DNA of 6,394 bases from JABDII01 sp041576235 (GTDB taxonomy: Bacteria > Gemmatimonadota > Gemmatimonadetes > Gemmatimonadales > GWC2-71-9): positions 1 through 6,394 of the forward strand of contig JBFGLJ010000155.1 in the NCBI GenBank assembly GCA_041576235.1, read 5' to 3'. The notes under the pieces were generated by a model, which did no database searches, was not told the DNA's origin, and worked only from the letters and a program-made list of their open reading frames with translations. Below, piece after piece: positions 1-6,394 of this stretch (the stretch's first letter is position 1; each line of letters begins with the position of its first letter). The position numbers and the translations under genes are program-made.

Positions 1-192
1 CCCTGCCCCTTGGGTCTCGGCCTTGGCCCACGAGCCGATCGGCACCCGGTGCATGGCCGGGATCCCGGCGATGAGGTCGTCGGGACCGATGACGGTGATG
101 TCGGCGTCGAGCGGGGAGTCGAGGGCGCGGGCCGCGATCTCCGGGCCGATCCCGCGGGGATCACCCAGAGTGACCGCGAGCCTGGGGGTCAC
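1..192 (-). CDS. pdxA: 4-hydroxythreonine-4-phosphate dehydrogenase PdxA, N-terminal fragment
   Basis: Only the first 64 residues are in the window; the gene continues past position 1. PdxA is a cytoplasmic, metal- and NAD-dependent enzyme that oxidises 4-phosphohydroxy-L-threonine in the DXP-dependent pathway to pyridoxal 5'-phosphate. The start, TPRLAVTLGDPRGIGPEIAA, carries the family signature GDPxGIGPE at residues 10-18, with Arg13 where Ala is usual. A strand and turn, ADITVIGPDDL (30-40), follow as in the family. The segment from there to the QGAG at 61-64 seems about 25 residues shorter than in E. coli PdxA if QGAG matches the TAGQLA region there. The frame is open throughout. The start is GTG, overlapping the surA stop. 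The position directly after surA, as in E. coli, supports the call. This frame does not begin with ATG and is cut at the window edge. Confidence 0.9.
   Translation of the reverse strand, partial: MTPRLAVTLGDPRGIGPEIAARALDSPLDADITVIGPDDLIAGIPAMHRVPIGSWAKAETQGAG
189..192 (-). promoter_or_regulatory. GTGA stop/start overlap between surA and pdxA
   Basis: On the minus strand the GTG start of pdxA (192-190) overlaps the TGA stop of surA (191-189). A GGAG at 207-204, about 11 nt before the GTG, can act as Shine-Dalgarno but is rather far away. The overlap implies translational coupling, with pdxA largely dependent on surA translation. Confidence 0.75.
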
Positions 193-1529
193 AGGTCGCG
201 AATCTCCACGTAGGTGCTGCGTCGCAGTCGGGTGAGGTAGCGTTGGATCGCGAGTTCCTCCGCCAGCTGCGAGCGGAGTCGGTCGCGCACGTCCTCGAAC
301 GTCACCTCGCCTTCTGGGCGGCGAAGGGTGACCTCGACGATCAGGAACTGCGCGCGATGCTCGTCGCCGAGTTGCGAGGCCAGGGTAAAGATCGGGGGGA
401 CGTAGCCGGAATCCGCGTCGGCGAGGATCTGATCGTAGGGAGCGGTCAGTTGATTCACCGGGACTTCGGGGGTGTCCTCGAACTGGGAAGGATCGTGGTA
501 CAGGCGTTGGAGGGAGTCGAACGATGCTCCCGCCATGACGGCCCGGTGCACCTCCTCCGCGAGTGCACGGGCGCGTTCCGCGTCCTCGTCGGTGACGTCG
601 GGCATGATCAGAATGTGGCGGGCTTGGACTTCCGCTGGCTGGGCCCGCTCCACTTGGATAATGTGGTATCCGAACACCGTCTCAACCGGGTTCGAGACGA
701 CGCCGGGGCGGAGGCGGAACGCCACGGCTTCGAACTCCGGCTGCATTTGGCCACGCCGGAACCAGTTGAGTGAGCCTCCCTGCTCACGCGATCCCGGATC
801 CATCGAGAAGCGCCTGGCCGCGGTCGCGAAATCGGCCCCTTGGCGCAGTTCGAGTATGATCGAGTCCGTCTTCTGGAGCGCGCGCTCCTTGGCTTCGACG
901 GACGGCTGAGGCGAGATGACGATCTGGCGCCAGGCGATGGTGGCGGGCCGGGAGCCGGCGACGTCCTTTCGATTCTCGAAAAACTCCCGCACTTCTTGCT
1001 CGGTCGGGGGGACCGGGTCGAGCGCGCCGCTGCCGCGCAGCCGCTCGATGAGCCGGCTTTGCAGCAGGTTGCGCCGCTGCTCCTCGCTCAGCCAGCGCCG
1101 GTACTCCTCCGGGGTTTGGAATCCCGATTTCCGCAGTTCTTCCACGTACTCCAGCTCGGACGGCATCTGCTGGCGGATGTTGCGAATCTGCTGCTCGACG
1201 CCCTGGGCAATCTCGTCGGCGGTGACATGAATCGAGGTATCACGAAGCGCTTCCTGCACCAGCAGTTCACCGTTGATGATTTCTTCGACTACTTGCAGCC
1301 GGAACTGGCGCAACTCACCTTCGTCCGTCGGGAGTTGCACGCCTTGCGACCGGAGGCGGAAGATTTCCTCCTCGACTTGGGTCTGGAGAATCGGCTGATT
1401 GCCCACCACGGCGACGACGCGGTCGAGGACGACACTCGTCGCCTGGGCCGTCACCGGAGACGGCGCAGCCCCTGCCATCCCCAGCACCACCACCGCCACG
1501 GAGGACCCCAGTCGGCAGCCTGGCCTCAT
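189..1529 (-). CDS. surA: SurA-type periplasmic chaperone / peptidyl-prolyl isomerase
   Basis: This is a 446-aa secreted chaperone expected to escort unfolded outer-membrane proteins across the periplasm. A Sec signal peptide (residues 1 to about 30) is followed by the SurA N-terminal domain, LDRVVAVVGNQPILQTQVEEE onward, to about 165. Two parvulin modules follow. Module 1 (about 196-294) has the full central region (GADF, DPGS, GGSLNWFRRGQM, PEFEAVAF) and ends VETVFGYHII (His289), but the usual first-strand histidine is Gln202 (RQIVI). Module 2 (about 300-403) starts ARHILIMP (His305) but lacks the GG-LG-F core and the GYHII end, so it is degenerate. A C-terminal helix (FEDVRDRLRSQLAEE, from 411) resembles the strand-swapped end of SurA. 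In E. coli SurA the second module is the active one; here neither has both histidines, so it may act mainly as a chaperone. E. coli SurA is similar in length (428 aa). The downstream pdxA supports the name. The ATG is chosen for its Shine-Dalgarno and signal peptide. Confidence 0.92.
   Translation of the reverse strand: MRPGCRLGSSVAVVVLGMAGAAPSPVTAQATSVVLDRVVAVVGNQPILQTQVEEEIFRLRSQGVQLPTDEGELRQFRLQVVEEIINGELLVQEALRDTSIHVTADEIAQGVEQQIRNIRQQMPSELEYVEELRKSGFQTPEEYRRWLSEEQRRNLLQSRLIERLRGSGALDPVPPTEQEVREFFENRKDVAGSRPATIAWRQIVISPQPSVEAKERALQKTDSIILELRQGADFATAARRFSMDPGSREQGGSLNWFRRGQMQPEFEAVAFRLRPGVVSNPVETVFGYHIIQVERAQPAEVQARHILIMPDVTDEDAERARALAEEVHRAVMAGASFDSLQRLYHDPSQFEDTPEVPVNQLTAPYDQILADADSGYVPPIFTLASQLGDEHRAQFLIVEVTLRRPEGEVTFEDVRDRLRSQLAEELAIQRYLTRLRRSTYVEIRDL
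1440..1529 (-). other. Sec signal peptide of SurA
   Basis: Residues 1-30 have a basic start (R2, R6), a hydrophobic core SVAVVVLGMAGAA and small residues before likely signal peptidase I sites at VTA (after residue 28) or AQA (after residue 30). Cys5 lies too early to be a lipobox cysteine. Confidence 0.8.
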
Positions 1530-1532
1530 GGC

Positions 1533-2975
1533 CTATTCCTCACCGGCCTGGGTGCCCGGAATGGGCGGCGGACCGGGAGCGGGTTTGAGCGCCGGTGACG
1601 GCGGGGTCTCGGCGCCGGCTGGGGTCTCGGCCTGCATGCCCTGGGCGAGATCGACGGCGCGGGTGAGCCCGGTTGGGTGGACGCGATAGGCGCTTCGGGC
1701 TCGGAGCATGGCCGCGAGCGAGGAGGGGAGCGGCCGGAGTCTCACGCGGCCTTGGGTGAGCCGCGAGAAGAAATCGTCGATCTTGAGGGCCGCGACGTCC
1801 AACCGTTCGGCCAGCGCGACGGTAGAGTCGGTGACATCGGAATTGAGGCCGAGTGCCATGCGCAACGTGTCGACCGCGGCGTGATAGAAGGCTTCGATGG
1901 ATTCCCACTCTACCGCGTCGACCGTAATGCCGGCGGAATCGGCTTGACGCAACAGGAGCACGTTCGTCGACAGCATCTCCGCGAACCGGGTAAGCTGTTC
2001 GTCTTCCAGCGATCCGATCTGACCCGCGGCGGCATTCAGCTCCGGCGTTTGGACCCAGCGCAAGAACTCCTCGACCGTCAACCCGCCGCCATCGAACGTG
2101 CTCAGCTTCTTTTGGGAGTCGTGCTTCCCTCTGGGATCCCGGACGGCGGCGCGCATCAGGGCGGGCGCGCTCGACTTGACCTCGAGGTTCGAGGCCTTGC
2201 CGAGGTCGTCGAGATAGATGCTATCGAGCCTGGCGCCCACTTGTTGCGTGTGCCAGGCTTGCAGCCGCTCTCGGACCATCCCCGGGTCCGGACGATAGAT
2301 GATGTGATACCCGAACGGGGTTTCCACCACGCCGGAGAGCCCGCCCGGGGTGAGGGTCCACCCCGCGCTGTCGAACGCCGTCACGAAACCACCGCGCGCC
2401 GTGGGCGGTAGGAACCCGGCGTTGCGACGGCTTCCTGGATCGTCGGACAACTGGCCTGCCAGGGTGCCGAAATCGGCCCCTCGTTGCACCCGGCTGAGGG
2501 TCTGCTCGGCTTTCCGCCGGGTGGCGCCCCGCTCCTCGGACGGAGCGTCCGGCGAGACCCGGAAGAGAATGTGCTGAAAGACCCGGACGCTGTCGGCGGC
2601 GTAGACGCTGTCGGCCAGCGACGGGTTGGCGGGGGCGCGCCGGGCCAGCAAGGTGTCGTACCAATGCGTCGCCTTGAGTTCGGCCAAGTTGGACCACATG
2701 ACCTCGGCGATGCTCGCGGAATCATCGGGCAGGGTCCCGGAAGCCACAGCCTCGGCGAAGAGGGTGTAGTCCACCCACACATTGGAGATGAACTCCGCCG
2801 CCTCCGGCGATACCTGCACGCCCTTCGTGCGCACCAGGAGTTCGGCCACGCGCTCAGCGGGCAACTGTTGATTCCCGGCTTCCGCGGCCATGTCGGAATG
2901 CGCCGTGAACACATCGCGAATCTCGGCACAGCCCGCCGCACTGATCAGCCCGACCGCCAGGAAAACCCTACGCAT
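1533..2975 (-). CDS. Parvulin-type peptidyl-prolyl cis-trans isomerase, predicted lipoprotein
   Basis: The 480-aa protein is predicted to be anchored in an envelope membrane and to catalyse prolyl isomerisation during folding of exported proteins. It starts MRRVFLAVGL with a short hydrophobic signal and a lipobox-like SAAGC; Cys16 is the only cysteine. Residues about 30-128 are a helical chaperone-like region. A PpiC/parvulin domain covers about 131-228, with QHILF (His135), GADF and SDDPGS in the middle, and ETPFGYHII (His224) at the end, so both conserved parvulin histidines are present. Residues about 230-446 look helical and are unlike anything I recognise. A Pro/Ala-rich tail (447-480) closes the protein. 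The frame stays open upstream to 3311, but that part overlaps mfd in another frame and lacks a signal peptide. The ATG at 2975 has a good Shine-Dalgarno followed directly by the lipoprotein signal. Lacking Asp after Cys16, it could go to the outer membrane (inference). The family is clear; a specific name such as ppiC or prsA is not justified. Confidence 0.9.
   Translation of the reverse strand: MRRVFLAVGLISAAGCAEIRDVFTAHSDMAAEAGNQQLPAERVAELLVRTKGVQVSPEAAEFISNVWVDYTLFAEAVASGTLPDDSASIAEVMWSNLAELKATHWYDTLLARRAPANPSLADSVYAADSVRVFQHILFRVSPDAPSEERGATRRKAEQTLSRVQRGADFGTLAGQLSDDPGSRRNAGFLPPTARGGFVTAFDSAGWTLTPGGLSGVVETPFGYHIIYRPDPGMVRERLQAWHTQQVGARLDSIYLDDLGKASNLEVKSSAPALMRAAVRDPRGKHDSQKKLSTFDGGGLTVEEFLRWVQTPELNAAAGQIGSLEDEQLTRFAEMLSTNVLLLRQADSAGITVDAVEWESIEAFYHAAVDTLRMALGLNSDVTDSTVALAERLDVAALKIDDFFSRLTQGRVRLRPLPSSLAAMLRARSAYRVHPTGLTRAVDLAQGMQAETPAGAETPPSPALKPAPGPPPIPGTQAGEE
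1537..1541 (-). promoter_or_regulatory. Shine-Dalgarno of surA inside the end of the PPIase gene
   Basis: GAGGA on the minus strand lies 7 nt before the ATG at 1529-1527. It sits in the last codons of the upstream gene, whose TAG stop ends at 1533. With only three bases between stop and start, ribosomes finishing the PPIase can reinitiate on surA, so translational coupling is likely. Confidence 0.7.
1603..1638. repeat. Imperfect 18-nt direct repeat in the PPIase C-terminal tail
   Basis: Two adjacent 18-nt units (1603-1620 and 1621-1638) share an identical 11-nt start, GGGGTCTCGGC on the plus strand, then diverge. On the coding strand the conserved part encodes the repeated Ala-Glu-Thr-Pro of AETPAGAETP in the Pro/Ala-rich tail. 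This looks like an old in-frame duplication in a disordered tail. Confidence 0.55.
2928..2975 (-). other. Lipoprotein signal peptide and lipobox cysteine of the PPIase
   Basis: The first 15 residues have two arginines (R2, R3), a hydrophobic stretch FLAVGLI and the lipobox-like SAAG before Cys16 (TGT codon at 2930-2928). The residue at -3 is Ala rather than the preferred Leu, which is tolerated but makes the call less certain. Cleavage by signal peptidase II before Cys16 is predicted. Confidence 0.7.
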
Positions 2976-3015
2976 GAACCGCTCCAAATCCGAGAGAAGG
3001 CGTGAACCTCTAAAT
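2976..3015 (-). promoter_or_regulatory. mfd-PPIase intergenic gap with Shine-Dalgarno
   Basis: This 40-nt gap is the only sizeable non-coding stretch in the window. It contains GGAG on the minus strand (2982-2985), 6 nt before the ATG at 2975-2973, which supports that start. I see no GC-rich hairpin followed by a T-run and no convincing -35/-10 pair, so read-through from mfd is the simplest reading. Confidence 0.65.
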
Positions 3016-6000
3016 CTAAGACGGTGCCCCTGCCCCTGCCCCCGCCTGCGTGCCGGACGCTGGCCCCGGTCCCGTCCCTCGACCCTCGGTCTCGACCGCC
3101 CGGAGGGCGCGGACCAGGGTCGGGACCAGTGGCTCGCCGCCCAACCGGTGCAGCCGCAGCGACAGGGGAACGGTTCGCCGGACGTCCGCAGCGAGTTGGA
3201 CGTCATCCAGCGCCGCAGTGAGCCCCGCCATTCGAGGGCTGGCGCCGGCCCGAAAAGTAAGCCGGGCCTCGTCGCCTCGCACCAGCACGTGCTGCAGCCC
3301 CAGGGCGGCACCGATGGCCCGGATCCTGGCCACGTCGAGCAGGGTCACCGCTTCCGCCGGCAGAGGACCAAAGCGCTCGCGAAGTTCGGCCTGCAGATCG
3401 TCCAGGGTCTCGGGGATGCTGGCCCGGGCCACCCGCCGGTAGAGGTCGAGTTTGACGTGATCGTCCGGCACATAGGCGTCGGGAAGATGGGCCACCAAAT
3501 CGATGACCACCTCGGGTGGGACCATCAGTTCCTCGACCCCCTGTCCCCTGAGGGCGCGGACGGTCTCTTCGAGCCAGCGCAGGTACAAGTCGAAGCCGAC
3601 GGCGTGCGCATGCCCGGACTGTTCACCTCCGAGCAAGTTGCCCGCGCCCCGAAGCTCGAGATCCTTGAGCGCGATCCGGTACCCGGAGCCCAGGTCGGTG
3701 TGGTGTTCGAGGATCTTGAGTCGCTCTTCCGCGGCCAGGTCCACCACATCGGGGACGATCAAGTAGCAATACGCTCGTCGGTGGCTCCGGCCCACCCGCC
3801 CGCGCAACTGATACAACTGGGCTAACCCCAGTCGGTGGGCCTCGTGAACGATCATCGTGTTGGCATTGGGGACATCCAGGCCGGATTCGACGATCATGGT
3901 GGAGACCAGGATCTGGATGTCCCCATCCACGAATCGGCGCATGACCGACTCCAGCATGTCGGTCGGCAGCTGCCCATGAGCCACGCCGACCTCGGCGCGG
4001 GGGGCGAGGGCCCGGATGCGGGCTGCGATGGTCTCGATCGTCTGGATCCGGTTGTGGACGACGAAGACCTGTCCGCCTCGATCGAGTTCGCGCGCCATGG
4101 CTTCGTCCAGTAAGCCGTCGTCCCACGGCTCGACGAACGTCAGGATCGGCGATCGGTCGCGCGGCGGCGTCTCGATCATGCTGATGTCGCGAAGGCCGGC
4201 CAGCGACAGGTGCAGGGTCCGGGGAATGGGGGTCGCCGTGAGCGTCAGCACGTCCACGCTCAGGCGCATGCCCTTGAGTCGCTCCTTCTGGCGAACGCCG
4301 AACCGGTGCTCCTCGTCAACGACCAACAGACCCAGGTCCTTGAATTCGACGCTCTTGGAGAGTACGCGGTGCGTGCCGATGACGATGTCGATGGTTCCCG
4401 TCTTGAGCCTGCGCTGGATGTCGCGTTGCTCCTTGGCCGTCCGAAAGCGCGACAAGACTTCGACATGAACCGGAAAATCCGCGAGCCGCTCACTGAAGGT
4501 CCGATGGTGCTGCTCCGCGAGAATCGTGGTCGGCACCAAGACCACCACCTGCTTCCCCGCTTGGACCGCCTTGAACGCGGCCCGCACGCCGACTTCGGTC
4601 TTCCCGTATCCCACGTCCCCAACCAAGAGTCGGTCCATCGGTAGCGGGCGCTGCATGTCCCCTTTGACCTCGGAGGTGGCGGTCCGCTGGTCGGGGGTGT
4701 CCTCGTAGAGAAAGCTGGACTCGAGCTCCCGCTGCCATCGGGTGTCCGGGGGAAAGGCGAATCCCGGCGCCACTCGGCGCCGGGCGTACAGGTCGAGCAG
4801 CTCGGTCGCCATCTGCCGGATCGCGCGGCGTGTCTTCTCACGAGTTCGTTTCCACCGGGTCCCACCCAGCTTGTGAACCCGGGGAGGCGGCTGATCATCT
4901 CCGTCTCCCGCGGCACGGTACGGCTCCAGGTGGTGGAGTTGGTAGAGCGGCACATTCAGCCGATCGCCCCCGTGATACTCGACAACCGCCACATCGAGCG
5001 TGCCCCCGTCGAGGGTGATGACATCAATCCCGCGGTACACCCCTATCCCGTGATCCAGGTGGACCACGTAGTCCCCGGACTTGAGCGCCCCTGTCACCCC
5101 AGACGGTGCCGCCTCGCGGTAGCGCCGTGGCCGGCGCAGGCGCCGGGCCCGGCGAAAAATTTCATGATCGGTGAGCACCCGGAGCGTCGGCATCACGAAG
5201 CCGCCGTCGAGGGACCCAATGGCCAGGGTAGTTCCCTGTGGCTGCCGGCCCCGCACCTCGAGCAAGTCCTCGAGGCGTTCGAGCTGGCCTTCGTTGTCAC
5301 AGAGGATGACGGTCTCCGGCGGTTGCGTCAGCAGGGCGCGCAACCGGTTCAGGTTTCGGTTGACGGGCTCCGGCGGAAAGAACCCCAGCTGGATACGAGC
5401 GTCTTCCTCGGCGCCGACCAGGTCCAACCGGGGAAAGACCTGCCGGGCGTGATCCCACCGGTCCGGCGCCTCGAACAACTCCGCGCGGCCCCCGACGTCC
5501 TCGCCGAGCCGCCGGGCGACCTCGAGATGGTGCTCCGCCTCCTCCCATGTCCGCGCGACCTCGTGGGCATTCCTGTCGGCGCGGTCCTCGACGAGGCAGG
5601 TATCGGAGGGTAACAGGTCCAAGAGCGTCTGCCGGGCGGGGCCGGCTGCCATGCCAGCATCCGGGGGCGAGGCGCTGCGGCCCGTGATCGGGAGGACGGT
5701 GATCTCCTCGATGGCGCCCTCGGAACGCTGGGTGGTGAGATCGAACCGCCGGAGCGACGCGAGGGCATCGCCCCACCATTCGCAGCGTGCCGGCGCCGCC
5801 ATCCCGAATCCATAGATGTCGAGAATGCCGCCCCGCACGCTGAACTGGGCAACCTCGGTCACCATGGGAACGCGCGCGTATCCCATGTGCTCGAGCGACT
5901 GGACCGCCTCCGACAGCGTCACCCCTGCCTCGTCGGCGCGGTCGACCGTCAAACGCAGCGTCCTCGCGGACAGCGCCTCCGGAATGGCGGTGCGCTCCGC

Positions 6001-6375
6001 GGTGGCCCGGGCGGTGGTGACGAGGATTCGCAAGGAGCCATTGAGAAGCGCTTCCAGCGCCTCCACTCGTTCACCGGCGATTTCATAGTGCGGTTCATCC
6101 TCGCCGAGGCTCTCGCGCTGCGGATAGAGCGCCATCGGGAGGTCCACCAGGGTCTCGAGATCCTTCACCCACCGCTCCGCCCTGGCCGGCGTCGACGTCG
6201 TCACAACCAGCAGCCGCTGCGGCAACCGTGTGGCGAGCCACGCCACCAATACGGCGGCACTGGAGCCGGGGAGGCCGCCAACGGTCATCGTCTCGCCTCG
6301 GTCCGGCAGGCGCTCGAGTGCTGCCTCGACACCTGGGCTTTGTTCGAACCGGTCCAGCACCATTCGAACGGTCAC
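3016..6375 (-). CDS. mfd: Transcription-repair coupling factor Mfd (TRCF), ATP-dependent DNA translocase
   Basis: Mfd is a cytoplasmic DNA translocase that removes RNA polymerase stalled at lesions and recruits UvrA for nucleotide excision repair. The 1119 residues are close to the usual length (about 1150 in E. coli) and the layout is complete. Residues 1-230 form the UvrB-like module, with no Walker A as expected and the VRGGILDIY strand at 180-188. The RNA polymerase-interaction (CarD-like) domain spans about 430-486 (GDYVVHLDHGIGVYRG). The translocase core carries Walker A GDVGYGKTE at 586-594, DEEH at 687-690, TATPIPRT at 713-720 and QLRGRVGRSHRRAY at 856-869. The TRG motif (ELRGAGNLLGGEQSGH) is at 907-922 and the C-terminal D7 domain at about 955-1095. 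D7 has ExxER at 997-1001 where E. coli has ExxDR in the clamp that hides the UvrA-binding surface, a conservative change. A Gly/Ala-rich tail (about 1097-1119) follows. The GTG start is preferred over the ATG at 6363 because a strong Shine-Dalgarno lies 8 nt upstream of it. The stop is TAG. Identification is secure. Confidence 0.97.
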   Translation of the reverse strand: MTVRMVLDRFEQSPGVEAALERLPDRGETMTVGGLPGSSAAVLVAWLATRLPQRLLVVTTSTPARAERWVKDLETLVDLPMALYPQRESLGEDEPHYEIAGERVEALEALLNGSLRILVTTARATAERTAIPEALSARTLRLTVDRADEAGVTLSEAVQSLEHMGYARVPMVTEVAQFSVRGGILDIYGFGMAAPARCEWWGDALASLRRFDLTTQRSEGAIEEITVLPITGRSASPPDAGMAAGPARQTLLDLLPSDTCLVEDRADRNAHEVARTWEEAEHHLEVARRLGEDVGGRAELFEAPDRWDHARQVFPRLDLVGAEEDARIQLGFFPPEPVNRNLNRLRALLTQPPETVILCDNEGQLERLEDLLEVRGRQPQGTTLAIGSLDGGFVMPTLRVLTDHEIFRRARRLRRPRRYREAAPSGVTGALKSGDYVVHLDHGIGVYRGIDVITLDGGTLDVAVVEYHGGDRLNVPLYQLHHLEPYRAAGDGDDQPPPRVHKLGGTRWKRTREKTRRAIRQMATELLDLYARRRVAPGFAFPPDTRWQRELESSFLYEDTPDQRTATSEVKGDMQRPLPMDRLLVGDVGYGKTEVGVRAAFKAVQAGKQVVVLVPTTILAEQHHRTFSERLADFPVHVEVLSRFRTAKEQRDIQRRLKTGTIDIVIGTHRVLSKSVEFKDLGLLVVDEEHRFGVRQKERLKGMRLSVDVLTLTATPIPRTLHLSLAGLRDISMIETPPRDRSPILTFVEPWDDGLLDEAMARELDRGGQVFVVHNRIQTIETIAARIRALAPRAEVGVAHGQLPTDMLESVMRRFVDGDIQILVSTMIVESGLDVPNANTMIVHEAHRLGLAQLYQLRGRVGRSHRRAYCYLIVPDVVDLAAEERLKILEHHTDLGSGYRIALKDLELRGAGNLLGGEQSGHAHAVGFDLYLRWLEETVRALRGQGVEELMVPPEVVIDLVAHLPDAYVPDDHVKLDLYRRVARASIPETLDDLQAELRERFGPLPAEAVTLLDVARIRAIGAALGLQHVLVRGDEARLTFRAGASPRMAGLTAALDDVQLAADVRRTVPLSLRLHRLGGEPLVPTLVRALRAVETEGRGTGPGPASGTQAGAGAGAPS
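3025..3042. repeat. Three perfect tandem copies of a 6-nt unit at the 3' end of mfd
   Basis: On the plus strand TGCCCC occurs three times in succession. In mfd it encodes part of the alternating Ala-Gly run just before the stop codon (AGAGAGAPS end). Six is a multiple of three, so slippage here would change the length of the tail without breaking the frame. It is probably neutral low-complexity sequence. Confidence 0.7.
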
Positions 6376-6383
6376 TGGTTTCG

Positions 6384-6390
6384 TCCTTCC
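6384..6390 (-). promoter_or_regulatory. Shine-Dalgarno of mfd
   Basis: Read on the minus strand this is GGAAGGA, ending 8 nt before the GTG at 6375-6373. It decides the start: from the alternative in-frame ATG at 6363 the spacing would be 20 nt. Only 19 nt upstream of mfd lie in the window, so no promoter can be assessed. Confidence 0.75.
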
Positions 6391-6394
6391 GCCC

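Noticed and set aside
840..1598. Plus-strand open frame of 252 codons opposite surA
   Set aside because: It lies antisense to a secure gene, has no recognisable domain, and is rich in Arg, Gly and Asp as expected for a shadow frame in GC-rich DNA.
11..1633. A 12-nt exact match, GGGTCTCGGCCT, near positions 12 and 1622
   Set aside because: About one such match is expected by chance in a window of this size, and both lie in GC-rich coding sequence.
2976..3015. Possible terminator or promoter between mfd and the PPIase
   Set aside because: No stem-loop with a T-run and no clear -35/-10 pair was seen; only the ribosome binding site is supported.
2976..3311. Extension of the lipoprotein PPIase frame upstream into mfd (592 codons in total)
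   Set aside because: It would overlap the conserved mfd coding sequence by about 300 nt, puts the signal peptide inside the protein, and gives Arg-rich nonsense; the ATG at 2975 has a Shine-Dalgarno and lipobox.
2890..3825. Plus-strand open frame of 311 codons across the mfd-PPIase junction
   Set aside because: It is antisense to the conserved mfd C-terminal part and the PPIase start, with no family motif; third-position G+C bias explains the long open frame.
4873..5613. Plus-strand open frame of 246 codons opposite mfd
   Set aside because: It is a shadow of the mfd reading frame with no plausible product or ribosome binding site.
1..6394. CRISPR array, tRNA, IS element, phage or defence genes
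   Set aside because: All sequence is accounted for by four housekeeping or envelope genes; no spaced repeats, terminal inverted repeats or RNA gene signatures were seen.

Overview
The window is GC-rich (about two-thirds G+C by eye) and fully coding. It reads as one four-gene minus-strand operon, in transcription order (right to left): mfd, a lipoprotein parvulin-type peptidyl-prolyl isomerase, a SurA-type periplasmic chaperone, and the start of pdxA. The codon bias, the gene order and a SurA whose first parvulin domain has an 'RQIVI' strand in place of 'RHILI' suggest a diderm of the Gemmatimonadota/Bacteroidota (FCB) side of the tree, most likely Gemmatimonadota. This placement is inference from sequence style, not from a search.

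Layout. Positions 6376-6394 hold only a Shine-Dalgarno sequence. 6375-3016 is mfd (transcription-repair coupling factor, 1119 aa, GTG start). A 40-nt gap (3015-2976) with a GGAG Shine-Dalgarno leads to 2975-1533, a 480-aa lipoprotein with one parvulin domain. Three bases later comes 1529-189, a 446-aa secreted SurA-like protein with two parvulin modules. Its stop overlaps the GTG start of pdxA (192-1, cut by the window edge) in a GTGA overlap.

How the genes work together. The two middle genes are an envelope pair: a membrane-anchored PPIase and a soluble periplasmic chaperone, both probably acting on outer-membrane protein precursors. pdxA (vitamin B6 biosynthesis) follows surA, as it does in Escherichia coli (lptD-surA-pdxA-ksgA). 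mfd is a cytoplasmic DNA-repair translocase with no obvious functional tie to the others beyond sharing a transcript. No terminator or internal promoter is evident between genes, and the short gaps and overlap point to co-transcription.

No mobile element, CRISPR array, RNA gene or unknown system was found. The points of most interest are the uneven distribution of catalytic histidines among the three parvulin domains, the apparently shortened N-terminal region of PdxA, and low-complexity C-terminal tails on the first two proteins.
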